From Treponema sp. (GTDB taxonomy: Bacteria > Spirochaetota > Spirochaetia > Treponematales > Treponemataceae): a stretch of DNA of 34,835 bases. The stretch lies in NCBI GenBank assembly GCA_017550685.1, contig JAFZOJ010000033.1, positions 1-34,835 of the forward strand. Reading direction: 5' to 3'. Of the stretch, positions 28,266 to 34,835 are shown one piece after another. The stretch's first letter is position 1; the number at the start of each line of letters is the position of its first letter. The notes below the pieces were generated by a model. The model made no database searches, was not told the origin of the DNA, and saw nothing but the letters and a program-made list of their open reading frames with translations. Position numbers and translations under genes: made by a program.

Positions 28266-29552
28266 ATGAATACTACAGTTTCCGCTTTTTTAATGAAGCA
28301 TAATTTTGTTAACCATATAGATGTTTTGTCCCTGGCTCAGGGCATTTTAGACGATATGCGCCGTGGTCTTGCAAAACAGACCTCCGATCAGGATATGATC
28401 CGCACCTTTAGCAATCCTCCGGAAAAATCTGCCGCAAACGAAAGCGTTATTGTAATTGATGCAGGCGGTACCAATTTCCGTTCCTGCCTGGTTACCTTTG
28501 ATGCAGCCGGTGTTCCTACAATAAGCGACATGGAAAAAACACGCATGCCGGGTGTAGAGCGAGAACTTAGCCGCAAGGAATTTTTTGAACAGTTTGCCGT
28601 AAACCTTGAACACCTTAAGAACAAGGCCGACCGCATAGGTTTCTGTTTTTCTTATCCTATGGAAATTCAAAAGGATGGAGACGGAATACTCCTTGGTTTT
28701 TCTAAGGAAGTAAAGGCTCCTGAGGTTGTAGGCTGCAAAGTTGGTGAATGTCTTAAGGCTGCCCTTGCAGAACACGGCTGGAATACAATCAAGCGCATTA
28801 CAATGTGTAATGATACAGTTTCGGCTCTGCTTGCTGGTGCTGCCTGTGCCGGAGAAACCCACAGATATTCTTCTTATATCGGTTATATTCTTGGAACCGG
28901 TATGAATGCGGCATATTTACAGCCAAAGTGCAATGAAATTGACCAGCAGATTATCGTCTGCGAAAGCGGAAAATACCGCAGTGTAGTACGCTCAGACTTT
29001 GATATTGAATTTGATAAAACAACAGTAAAACCGGGTTCTTTCTATCTTGAAAAACAGTGTTCCGGTGCATATCTTGGCCCTGTTTCTACAATTATCCTGC
29101 AGACCGCTGCCCGCGAAGGACTTTTTACTCAAAGCGTTGCCAAGGCTTTGCTTGCACTTTCTGAACCGCTTACACTTATAGAAATGGATAAATTCCTTCA
29201 CGGTCCGTTCAACAAGGATTGTATTCTTGGAAAAATTGCCTGTGAGCTTGCCACTGAACAGGATCTGGACACAATGTACCAGCTGCTTGATGCCGTAGCC
29301 GAGCGTTCTGCACGTTGTTCTGCTGCCATCCTTACAGCCTGTGCAATTCAGACCGGAGCCGGTAAGAATGCTGCAAATCCAATCTGTATTTTGTGCAACG
29401 GTACAACCTTCTATAAAACCTGGATGGTAAAAGAACGCACCGCAGCCTATCTGGATGAAGTTTTGACCAACAAGCTGGACATCCATTGGGAAATTGTATC
29501 TGCCGAAAACGATATTACATTGGGAACTGCAATAGCCGGGCTGATTGAATAA
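28266..29552 (+). CDS. hxk: Hexokinase (eukaryote-like hexokinase family)
   Basis: The 428-residue enzyme phosphorylates glucose or related hexoses with ATP, the entry step of glycolysis. It belongs to the hexokinase family found in eukaryotes and treponemes, not the ROK or bacterial Glk family. The first phosphate loop is IVIDAGGTNFRSC (62-74). A sugar-binding GFCFSYPMEI lies at 125-134. The catalytic base is Asp183 in MCNDTVSALLAGA, the second phosphate loop is GYILGTGMNAAYL (206-218), and the adenosine region lies near the C-terminus (PICILCNGTTFYKTW and ENDITLGTAIAGL). The length is about that of a single hexokinase domain. The gene has a 17-bp-spaced promoter ending 6 nt before ATG, and it is monocistronic by context. 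Confidence 0.93.
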   Translation: MNTTVSAFLMKHNFVNHIDVLSLAQGILDDMRRGLAKQTSDQDMIRTFSNPPEKSAANESVIVIDAGGTNFRSCLVTFDAAGVPTISDMEKTRMPGVERELSRKEFFEQFAVNLEHLKNKADRIGFCFSYPMEIQKDGDGILLGFSKEVKAPEVVGCKVGECLKAALAEHGWNTIKRITMCNDTVSALLAGAACAGETHRYSSYIGYILGTGMNAAYLQPKCNEIDQQIIVCESGKYRSVVRSDFDIEFDKTTVKPGSFYLEKQCSGAYLGPVSTIILQTAAREGLFTQSVAKALLALSEPLTLIEMDKFLHGPFNKDCILGKIACELATEQDLDTMYQLLDAVAERSARCSAAILTACAIQTGAGKNAANPICILCNGTTFYKTWMVKERTAAYLDEVLTNKLDIHWEIVSAENDITLGTAIAGLIE

Positions 29553-29557
29553 TATAT

Positions 29558-29586
29558 TTGATAGATTTAAAATTATATGTTATAAT
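29558..29586 (+). promoter_or_regulatory. Consensus sigma-70 promoter of the flagellar operon
   Basis: -35 TTGATA at 29558-29563, a 17-bp spacer and -10 TATAAT at 29581-29586, followed by GTGAGGGG as ribosome binding site and ATG at 29607. There is no sigma-28 motif, so this part of the flagellar set appears to be under housekeeping control. Confidence 0.85.
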
Positions 29587-29606
29587 AGTTAAAATGTGAG
29601 GGGAAA

Positions 29607-30233
29607 ATGGCGTTAAAAGGCTTTGGGAAATCGTTTGTTTTAATTCTTATAATTATAATCCTTATAATCGGCGGACTCTTGTGGTTCGACTATCTTGGTA
29701 TTGTACGTGTAAAATCAATCTTTTCTCCGGTCTACAAACTTATGGGAAAAGACGTTCAGACCTCCAAAACTGCTACACAATCTAAACCCCTAATTGCAAA
29801 TCTTGATCAGGACCGTCTGAACAAGCAGATGGAAGCAATTGATATCCGCATAGAAGAGCTTGATAAGCGCGAATCTGATGTAATTGAGTCAGAAAAGAAA
29901 AATGAACAGATTGCGGCCGAACTTGCTGAACGAGAAAAAAATCAGGAAGAAAGAGAAAAAACATTTAACTTGACCCTAAAAAAGTACGATGATAAAGAAG
30001 TAAACATTGAACAGATTGCTAATAATCTGAACGGTATGAGACCGCAGGCTGCTGTCGATATCCTTGTTGCAATGGATGATCAGGTTGTAATTGATGTATT
30101 GCGCAAGGTAGAAGAAATGGCCAAAGAAAACGGGTCTTCATCCATGGGTTCTTACTGGCTGTCCTTGATGCCGTCTGACCGGGCTGCAGAAATACAGCGG
30201 AAGATGCTAAGCAAGCCGGAGTCCCTGGAATAA
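29607..30233 (+). CDS. flbB: Periplasmic flagellar collar protein FlbB (MotE-like)
   Basis: The 208-residue protein has one N-terminal membrane helix (about 9-29, FVLILIIIILIIGGLLWF). A long charged coiled coil (about 68-130, with DIRIEELDKRESDV and AELAEREKNQEEREK) follows. Residues 140-208 form a MotE-like domain that includes NNLNGMRPQAAVDILVAMD and MPSDRAAEIQRKML. In spirochetes FlbB is a base component of the periplasmic collar around the flagellar motor. It is first in the operon, 48 bp before fliK, matching the spirochete order flbB-fliK-flgD-flgE. A strong promoter and ribosome binding site (GTGAGGGG, 29596-29603) precede it. Confidence 0.88.
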   Translation: MALKGFGKSFVLILIIIILIIGGLLWFDYLGIVRVKSIFSPVYKLMGKDVQTSKTATQSKPLIANLDQDRLNKQMEAIDIRIEELDKRESDVIESEKKNEQIAAELAEREKNQEEREKTFNLTLKKYDDKEVNIEQIANNLNGMRPQAAVDILVAMDDQVVIDVLRKVEEMAKENGSSSMGSYWLSLMPSDRAAEIQRKMLSKPESLE

Positions 30234-30267
30234 ACCTTCAGAAGGCAGTCCTTCAATTGTTTTACAA

Positions 30268-30274
30268 GAGGAGG
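30268..30274 (+). promoter_or_regulatory. Ribosome binding site fixing the fliK start
   Basis: GAGGAGG lies 7 nt before ATG at 30282. An in-frame TTG at 30276 would be only 1 nt from it and is excluded as the start. Confidence 0.8.
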
Positions 30275-30281
30275 ATTGCCA

Positions 30282-31649
30282 ATGCAGGCAATTATTTCGG
30301 ATATCATCGTAAGTCAGGCTGCCCAAAACAGCGGTTTACAAATATCCCAGACACAAAATAACAGTTCCTCTAACAATGTTTCTTTTGCAGACATGCTTGC
30401 TTCATTTAACAAGCCGGTTGAACAAAAGCCTGAAGAAAGTGCAGCAGCTAAGCCAGAATCGGTAAAACCTCAGGAAAATGTTCAGTCTAAACCGGTAGAA
30501 CAGCCTTCTGACAGCGATAAATCTGAAAAAATTAAAGATGAAAAGCTTACAGAGCCTCAGGAAGACAAAGCAGTTGAAAAAAAACAGTCCGGAGAAACTG
30601 AACAGATTAAAAAAGCACCTGTAAAAAATGGTGAAAAAACAGAGTCAGACGTAAAGAAAAATCCTCAAATCAAAACTGATACAGATAAGAACAACCAGGT
30701 ACAGAAGAAAACTAAGGCAACAGACGGTAAAAAAGTTTTATCTGAGGAAGAAAAAAAGGCTCTCATTGATCAGCAGAATCTTCAAATCTTAAAGGAACAG
30801 TCAGCTCAGGCTCAGCAGGAAGAAGCAGCAAATCTTGCCGCTATGACTCAGAATGCCGCTGGTGTTAAAGAAATTGACGCCGGTACCGCCAAGCTTGATA
30901 ACGACTTTAATCCGGAAGATTTGTCTGTAGCTGTAAAAGCAGATATTAAAACAGACAATGATTTTGAAGCCGCAAACATTAAGGAAAAGATTTCTGTTGT
31001 TGATTTAAGAACTAAGCCGGAAACAGCCCAGGATTCCAAGCCGGTTGAAAAGACTGCAAAGAACCTTAAGGTTGAATTTAATTCTGACAGTACAGCTACC
31101 GTAACAATGGAGCTTGACCAGCAGATGCAGGCCGCAGGAGAAAACATTCTTTCTCTTGATAACCAGACTGCAGCAAGCACAGGTTCAGACTTCCAGGCAA
31201 TGGTAAGCAATCAGATTCAGGCAAATGCTTCTGATTTTGTACGTGCCGGAACTATCCTTCTTAAAGACAACGACAAGGGAACTATAAATCTTGTACTCCA
31301 TCCGGATGATCTTGGTAACGTAAAGATTCATCTTTCAATGGATGGAAAAACAATCAGTGCACATATTACCGTAAATACAAAGGAAGCGCTTGAAGTATTC
31401 AAAGACAATGCTCAGACGCTCAGGGAGGCCTTTGCAAAGAATGGTTTTGATACTGCAAGCTTTGATGTTTCTTACAACGGAAACTCAAACGGCGGCAACC
31501 AGTCTTTCGACCAGATGTATGACGGTTCTAAGTTTATGGCAAGAAACGCCTATGGGGAACTCTTGGGTGGGGGAAGTGATGACGGATATATTCAGGATAA
31601 TTTTGAAAAATCAAAGAATTCTGAATATTTAATTAACATCGTCGCCTAA
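30282..31649 (+). CDS. fliK: Flagellar hook-length control protein FliK
   Basis: The 455-residue protein sets hook length and switches the export apparatus to filament substrates. The N-terminal three fifths is low-complexity, rich in Lys, Glu, Gln, Pro and Ser, and disordered (for example KPEESAAAKPESVKPQENV), as expected for the ruler part. The C-terminal hook domain lies at about residues 325-405: GTINLVLHPDDLGNVKIHLS, then ISAHITVNTKEALEVFKD and LREAFAKNGFDTASFDVSY. The tail is Asn/Gly-rich. In Borrelia and Treponema this gene has been called flbC or tap1. It lies 93 bp before flgD, a gap filled by a hairpin and a partial palindromic repeat. Confidence 0.9.
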   Translation: MQAIISDIIVSQAAQNSGLQISQTQNNSSSNNVSFADMLASFNKPVEQKPEESAAAKPESVKPQENVQSKPVEQPSDSDKSEKIKDEKLTEPQEDKAVEKKQSGETEQIKKAPVKNGEKTESDVKKNPQIKTDTDKNNQVQKKTKATDGKKVLSEEEKKALIDQQNLQILKEQSAQAQQEEAANLAAMTQNAAGVKEIDAGTAKLDNDFNPEDLSVAVKADIKTDNDFEAANIKEKISVVDLRTKPETAQDSKPVEKTAKNLKVEFNSDSTATVTMELDQQMQAAGENILSLDNQTAASTGSDFQAMVSNQIQANASDFVRAGTILLKDNDKGTINLVLHPDDLGNVKIHLSMDGKTISAHITVNTKEALEVFKDNAQTLREAFAKNGFDTASFDVSYNGNSNGGNQSFDQMYDGSKFMARNAYGELLGGGSDDGYIQDNFEKSKNSEYLINIVA

Positions 31650-31682
31650 AGTGACGATAACTAGATTGTGACGCAAGCTTAC

Positions 31683-31727
31683 CTAGTTTTCGTAAGACGA
31701 AAACTAGCGGGGCAAGCCCGACAATGA
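31683..31727 (+). repeat. Hairpin plus partial GGGTCAAGCCC element between fliK and flgD
   Basis: CTAGTTTTCGT (31683-31693), loop AAG, ACGAAAACTAG (31697-31707) is an 11-bp perfect stem. It is followed by GGGGCAAGCCCGACAATGAC, the right half of the interspersed palindrome. There is no T tract, so it is not an intrinsic terminator. Confidence 0.75.
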
Positions 31728-31745
31728 CTTGTTTAAGGAGAAGTG

Positions 31746-32189
31746 ATGGAACTACTTAACACGGTAATGTCTGCTGGTGACAAGGCAAAGGTTGACCAGG
31801 CGGTTGACTTTTACAACAAGCAGAACACAACAACAGCACGCACTGCATCTAATGAGCTGGGAAAAGATGATTTTCTCAAACTGCTCATAACACAGCTGCA
31901 GAATCAGGACCCGACAGAGCCTATGGAGAACCAGGAGTTCATAGCACAGATGGCTCAGTTCAGTTCTTTGGAACAGATGACAAACATGAGTACATCGTTT
32001 GCAAAAATGGCCAGCTTTATTTCTAGCCAGGAAGCTGCAAGTACTCTTGGTAAAACAGTGGAATTGAATGTGGGAGATACAACCACTACAGGAATTGTGG
32101 AAGGGGCAACCAGAGGGGAAAATCCACAGATACTGGTTAATGGTATGTACTACACTTTAGATAAAATAGCGGCTATATACGCTAATTAA
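31746..32189 (+). CDS. flgD: Flagellar hook assembly scaffold FlgD
   Basis: The 147-residue protein caps the growing hook so that FlgE subunits can assemble. The conserved N-terminal block [18 protein letters not shown], then [21 protein letters not shown] is unmistakable. The C-terminal part is short ([35 protein letters not shown]), as in other spirochetes, and lacks the larger Tudor/FnIII region of enteric FlgD. ATG at 31746 is preferred over GTG at 31743 because AAGGAG (31735-31740) stands 5 nt upstream. The operon continues to flgE after 35 bp. Confidence 0.95.
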   Translation: MELLNTVMSAGDKAKVDQAVDFYNKQNTTTARTASNELGKDDFLKLLITQLQNQDPTEPMENQEFIAQMAQFSSLEQMTNMSTSFAKMASFISSQEAASTLGKTVELNVGDTTTTGIVEGATRGENPQILVNGMYYTLDKIAAIYAN

Positions 32190-32224
32190 GGATTTAAACA
32201 ACAAAGTAAGGAAGGTGAAGCTTT

Positions 32225-33616
32225 ATGATGAGATCACTTTATTCTGGTGTTTCAGGGTTGCAGAATCACCAGACAAGAATGGACGTAATCGGTAATAACA
32301 TCTCGAACGTTAACACTATTGGTTTTAAGAGGGGACGTGTTAACTTTCAGGATATGATCAGCCAGCAGATGCAGGGTGCAGCAAAGCCTACAGACGAACT
32401 TGGTGGTGTAAACCCTAAGGAAGTAGGTCTTGGTATGACTGTTGCCGCTATCGACAACATCTTTAATCAGGGTAACTTGCAGTCAACTGGTGTTAGTACA
32501 GATATCGCCATTCAGGGTAACGGTTTCTTTATATTAAAGAGTGGGGAGGAATCTTTTTATACAAGAGCCGGTGCATTCAGCCTGGATACCGAAGGAACTT
32601 TGGTTAACCCGGCAAATGGTATGCGTGTTCAGGGATGGATGGCAGAAGAAGTTAATGGACAGATGATTGTATCTACTGCCGCAACTCCTACTGATCTTGT
32701 AATTCCTGTTGGTGCAAAAGACCCTGCCAAAGAAACACAGAACGTTCTTTATGCATGTAACTTGAACAAGACAACTCCGGAGATTACCGATGGAGCAAGT
32801 CTTGAAGATATTAGAAAAGGTACCTGGGGAACAGAGCAGGAAATTTATGACAGCTTTGGAAACAAGCATCTTCTTTCACTTTCTTTCCAGAGAGTACCTG
32901 GTAATCCAAACCAGTGGCAGGCTACTGTAAATGTTGACGAAGACAATGCCGACTTTACACAGACACGTATTGGTCTTGGAACAACAGACGGTCAGGAAAA
33001 TACTTTCATAGTTCAGTTTGATAATATGGGGGCACTTCAGTCTGTAACAGACAGTGCGGGAAACGTATCAAACGACTTTGGTGAAATTGTTTTGCAGACA
33101 TCTTTCACAGTACCAGAATCAAATCCAGATGCTGATGGAAATCCTTACCGCCAGACCTTTAACATTAATCTTGGAACAATCGGAAGCTTTGAAAACACAA
33201 TCACACAGAGTGCTTCAAAGTCTACAACAAAGGCTTTCTCTCAGGATGGCTACACACTTGGTTATCTTGATACCTTTAAGATTGATTCAAGCGGTGTAAT
33301 CACAGGTGTATATTCAAACGGTACAAACCGCACAATCGGTCAGATTGCATTGGCAACATTTGCAAACGACCGCGGTCTTGAAAAAGCCGGAGACAGCACC
33401 TTTGTTGAATCAAACAACTCTGGTATGGCACGCATTGGTGAATCCGGTGTAGCAGGAAAAGGTACCTTGATGGCCGGTGCTTTGGAAATGTCTAACGTTG
33501 ATTTATCAGAACAGCTTACAGACATGATCGTAACCCAGAGAGGTTTCCAGTCTAACGCCAAGACAATCACTACAGCAGATACATTACTTGAAACTGTACT
33601 GAGCTTGAAGCGCTAG
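32225..33616 (+). CDS. flgE: Flagellar hook protein FlgE
   Basis: The 463-residue protein forms the curved hook joining motor and filament. N-terminal rod signature: [20 protein letters not shown], then [22 protein letters not shown]-terminal signature: [20 protein letters not shown] and [20 protein letters not shown]. Lys165 (PVGAKDP) and Cys178-Asn179 (LYACNLNK) coincide, by my count, with the residues reported for lysinoalanine crosslinking in Treponema denticola FlgE. This autocatalytic bond between subunits stiffens spirochete hooks. AAGGAAGGTG at 32208-32217 precedes ATG; a second ATG follows directly at 32228. This is the last gene of the operon here and is followed by a palindromic repeat and a strong terminator. 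Confidence 0.96.
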   Translation: MMRSLYSGVSGLQNHQTRMDVIGNNISNVNTIGFKRGRVNFQDMISQQMQGAAKPTDELGGVNPKEVGLGMTVAAIDNIFNQGNLQSTGVSTDIAIQGNGFFILKSGEESFYTRAGAFSLDTEGTLVNPANGMRVQGWMAEEVNGQMIVSTAATPTDLVIPVGAKDPAKETQNVLYACNLNKTTPEITDGASLEDIRKGTWGTEQEIYDSFGNKHLLSLSFQRVPGNPNQWQATVNVDEDNADFTQTRIGLGTTDGQENTFIVQFDNMGALQSVTDSAGNVSNDFGEIVLQTSFTVPESNPDADGNPYRQTFNINLGTIGSFENTITQSASKSTTKAFSQDGYTLGYLDTFKIDSSGVITGVYSNGTNRTIGQIALATFANDRGLEKAGDSTFVESNNSGMARIGESGVAGKGTLMAGALEMSNVDLSEQLTDMIVTQRGFQSNAKTITTADTLLETVLSLKR

Positions 33617-33624
33617 TAAATAGT

Positions 33625-33649
33625 GGTGGTTGAGCCTGTCGAAACCACC
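33625..33649 (+). repeat. GGTTGAGCCTGTCGAAACC palindromic repeat after flgE
   Basis: GGTGGTT ... AACCACC form a 7-bp stem around GAGCCTGTCGA. It is a one-base variant of the arms at 19703-19770 and shares GAGCCTGTCGAA with the in-frame repeats at 9397-9543. Confidence 0.8.
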
Positions 33650-33670
33650 CTTTGATAAAGAAATAATTTT

Positions 33671-33710
33671 GCCCTGGTAGATAATCCATCAATCTGCCAG
33701 GGCTTTTTTT
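33671..33710 (+). terminator. Rho-independent terminator of the flagellar operon
   Basis: GCCCTGGTAGA (33671-33681) pairs with TCTGCCAGGGC (33693-33703) with one G-T pair in 11. Seven T residues follow (33704-33710). Confidence 0.92.
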
Positions 33711-33723
33711 ATTTACCAACAAC

Positions 33724-33751
33724 GTCATTGTCGGGCTTGACCCGACAATCT
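33724..33751 (-). repeat. GGGTCAAGCCC element at the end of the ankyrin gene
   Basis: It has the stem ATTGTCGGG/CCCGACAAT with a CTTGA loop on the plus strand. The ankyrin stop codon (33750-33752) overlaps the outer edge by two bases. Confidence 0.88.
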
Positions 33752-34655
33752 ATTCCTTGTGATATGGCTTGAGTATGTCAACAATCTCCGTCTTCTTAAA
33801 CAGTGTAGCGTAGCCGTAGGCAGACATACCCATCTGATCTTTGATATCTGGGTCGGCACCGTTTTTGGCAAGGATTTCGCAGATTTTTATGCGGTCGGCA
33901 CCAACGGCAAGAACAAGATTTGACTGACCTTCCTTGCTTATGGTGTTGAGTTCTGCGCCTTTTTCGATGAGGAGCTTTGTAATTTCGTAGTTACCGCGCC
34001 AAACAGCATCCATAACGGCAGTGTAGCCGCGGTCTTCGCTGGATTCATTAATTTTGGCACCGGCATCTAAAAGTTTATTTACAAAATCTATATTATCATT
34101 TCTAACTGCAATGTTTAAAAGCGGAGTTCCAAAATCATCACGAGAGTTTGGATCAATATCTGCTTCAAGGAAAAGATTACAGATTTCGGTTTTGTTTTTG
34201 GCCATAAACTGACTAAAGCAGTCTGCAGTAAACGGAATACCGCGGATCATAAGCTCTTTTTTAGCCTGGCGCTTGTCATTTTTCTTATTAATCTGGCGGT
34301 ACTGCTTTTTAAGGTAAGAAATAATTTTATCTTCGCCATTAAAAAACTGAACGCCTTCGTTTGTAAACAATGTATGGTATGCAAGCTGTCTGTCGTTGGT
34401 AATTACAGGAGTGTTGTTTGCATAAAGATAACCTACAATACTTGCAAGAAGAGTACTTTCTTCCATACTCTTAAAAGCGGTAGGAGCAGAAAAAATAACA
34501 CAAAGTGAAATATTATCCAGACTAGGTCTTATATGTAAAAGATTTTCTTCCTGAAAATCAGTTGTCAAAATTAACGCGCCTTCTTCATTTTTTTTGATTT
34601 CTTCAATCATCTTGGTAAAAAAAACAGCGTCATTACTCATCAATAAAAAGTTCAT
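33750..34655 (-). CDS. Ankyrin-repeat protein with an unassigned N-terminal domain
   Basis: The 301-residue protein has no signal peptide. Residues about 1-115 form a domain I do not recognise: strand NFLLMSND, then ALILTTDF, ISLCVIFSAP, a helix ASIVGYLYAN and a strand TPVITND, an alternating alpha/beta pattern. A basic linker (KKQYRQINKKNDKRQAKK) follows. Four to five ankyrin repeats fill about 155-298: GTPLLNIAVRNDNIDFVNKL, GYTAVMDAVWRGNYEITKLL, GQSNLVLAVGADRIKICEIL and GMSAYGYATLFKKTEIVDIL. Ankyrin repeats bind other proteins. ATG at 34655 has no Shine-Dalgarno site and starts exactly 6 nt after a TATAAT -10, so the mRNA is probably leaderless. It is convergent with flgE and divergent from tRNA-Phe. 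Confidence 0.85.
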   Translation of the reverse strand: MNFLLMSNDAVFFTKMIEEIKKNEEGALILTTDFQEENLLHIRPSLDNISLCVIFSAPTAFKSMEESTLLASIVGYLYANNTPVITNDRQLAYHTLFTNEGVQFFNGEDKIISYLKKQYRQINKKNDKRQAKKELMIRGIPFTADCFSQFMAKNKTEICNLFLEADIDPNSRDDFGTPLLNIAVRNDNIDFVNKLLDAGAKINESSEDRGYTAVMDAVWRGNYEITKLLIEKGAELNTISKEGQSNLVLAVGADRIKICEILAKNGADPDIKDQMGMSAYGYATLFKKTEIVDILKPYHKE

Positions 34656-34661
34656 ATTTAC

Positions 34662-34690
34662 ATTATAAAGTGAAGATGTTCAAAAAACAA
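34662..34690 (-). promoter_or_regulatory. Promoter of the ankyrin gene with leaderless geometry
   Basis: On the minus strand, -35 TTGTTT (34690-34685), a 17-bp spacer and -10 TATAAT (34667-34662), then GTAAAT and ATG at 34655. Confidence 0.72.
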
Positions 34691-34721
34691 GTATATTTTT
34701 TCATATTTGCCACTTGTCCTC

Positions 34722-34750
34722 TTGACATAAATCCATATTTTTTATATTCT
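34722..34750 (+). promoter_or_regulatory. Promoter of tRNA-Phe
   Basis: -35 TTGACA at 34722-34727, a 17-bp spacer and -10 TATTCT at 34745-34750. TATATT two bases earlier is an alternative with a 15-bp spacer. The tRNA begins 12 nt after the -10. Confidence 0.7.
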
Positions 34751-34762
34751 ATTAAAACATTC

Positions 34763-34835
34763 GCCGCAGTAGCTCAGTTGGTAGAGCGCCGGACTGAAAA
34801 TCCGTATGTCGTTGGTTCGATTCCAACCTGTGGCA
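34763..34835 (+). tRNA. tRNA-Phe (anticodon GAA)
   Basis: The acceptor stem GCCGCAG pairs with CTGTGGC with one G-T pair. D arm GCTCAGTTGGTAGAGC, anticodon loop CTGAAAA with GAA at its centre, and T arm GTTGGTTCGATTCCAAC. The discriminator A is the last base of the window, so whether CCA is encoded cannot be seen. Confidence 0.95.

Noticed and set aside
33750..34655. N-terminal part of the ankyrin protein as a TIR domain
   Set aside because: The fold outline is compatible, but no conserved catalytic Glu context or box motif could be found by eye.

Overview
The window looks like a piece of the chromosome of a host-associated or free-living Treponema-type spirochete. The evidence is A+T-rich DNA, a flagellar cluster in spirochete order (flbB-fliK-flgD-flgE), a FlgE with the Lys/Cys-Asn pair used for lysinoalanine crosslinking in treponemes, a eukaryote-like hexokinase of the kind treponemes carry, and relaxed spirochetal lipoboxes. 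No phage, IS element, transposase, CRISPR or rRNA is visible. The assignment is by recognition, not by search.

Layout. 1-1520: end of rpmE, convergent with an RlmK-type 23S rRNA methyltransferase. 1568-4717: a membrane protein of unknown function, a 65-residue orphan protein with a leaderless start, a 35-bp tandem repeat array, and a DEAD-box RNA helicase. 4787-18013: an envelope operon with its own promoter. It encodes two paralogous barrel/transglutaminase-like/TPR proteins (the first has lost all three catalytic residues, the second keeps them) and a 2696-residue Ig-like-repeat lipoprotein; the second and third proteins end in similar helix-plus-KKRG tails. 18041-19693: an ABC-F ATPase with one intact and one degenerate ATP site. 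19837-26115: a tightly packed cassette with an ABC exporter pair, a membrane-anchored serine hydrolase, an OmpR-type regulator, a histidine kinase, a small secreted protein and a frameshifted lipoprotein, resembling an envelope-stress or antimicrobial-peptide response unit. 26201-28204 (minus) Rep/UvrD helicase and 28266-29552 (plus) hexokinase share overlapping divergent promoters. 29607-33616: flagellar operon from a consensus sigma-70 promoter to a clear terminator. 33750-34655 (minus): ankyrin-repeat protein. 34763-34835: tRNA-Phe.

Two patterns cross the whole window. (1) At least four genes have a -10 hexamer followed by exactly 6 nt and then ATG, so the A of ATG falls at the expected +1: leaderless mRNAs. 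Genes with long leaders carry clear Shine-Dalgarno sites instead. (2) Short palindromic repeats of several families are scattered here. One (core GGGTCAAGCCC) sits directly at or within a few bases of the stop codon of six genes, always in the same orientation, and a different palindrome does the same for a seventh. Repeat-derived sequence also lies in frame inside at least four proteins.

The best candidate for an undescribed system is the 4787-18013 envelope operon.
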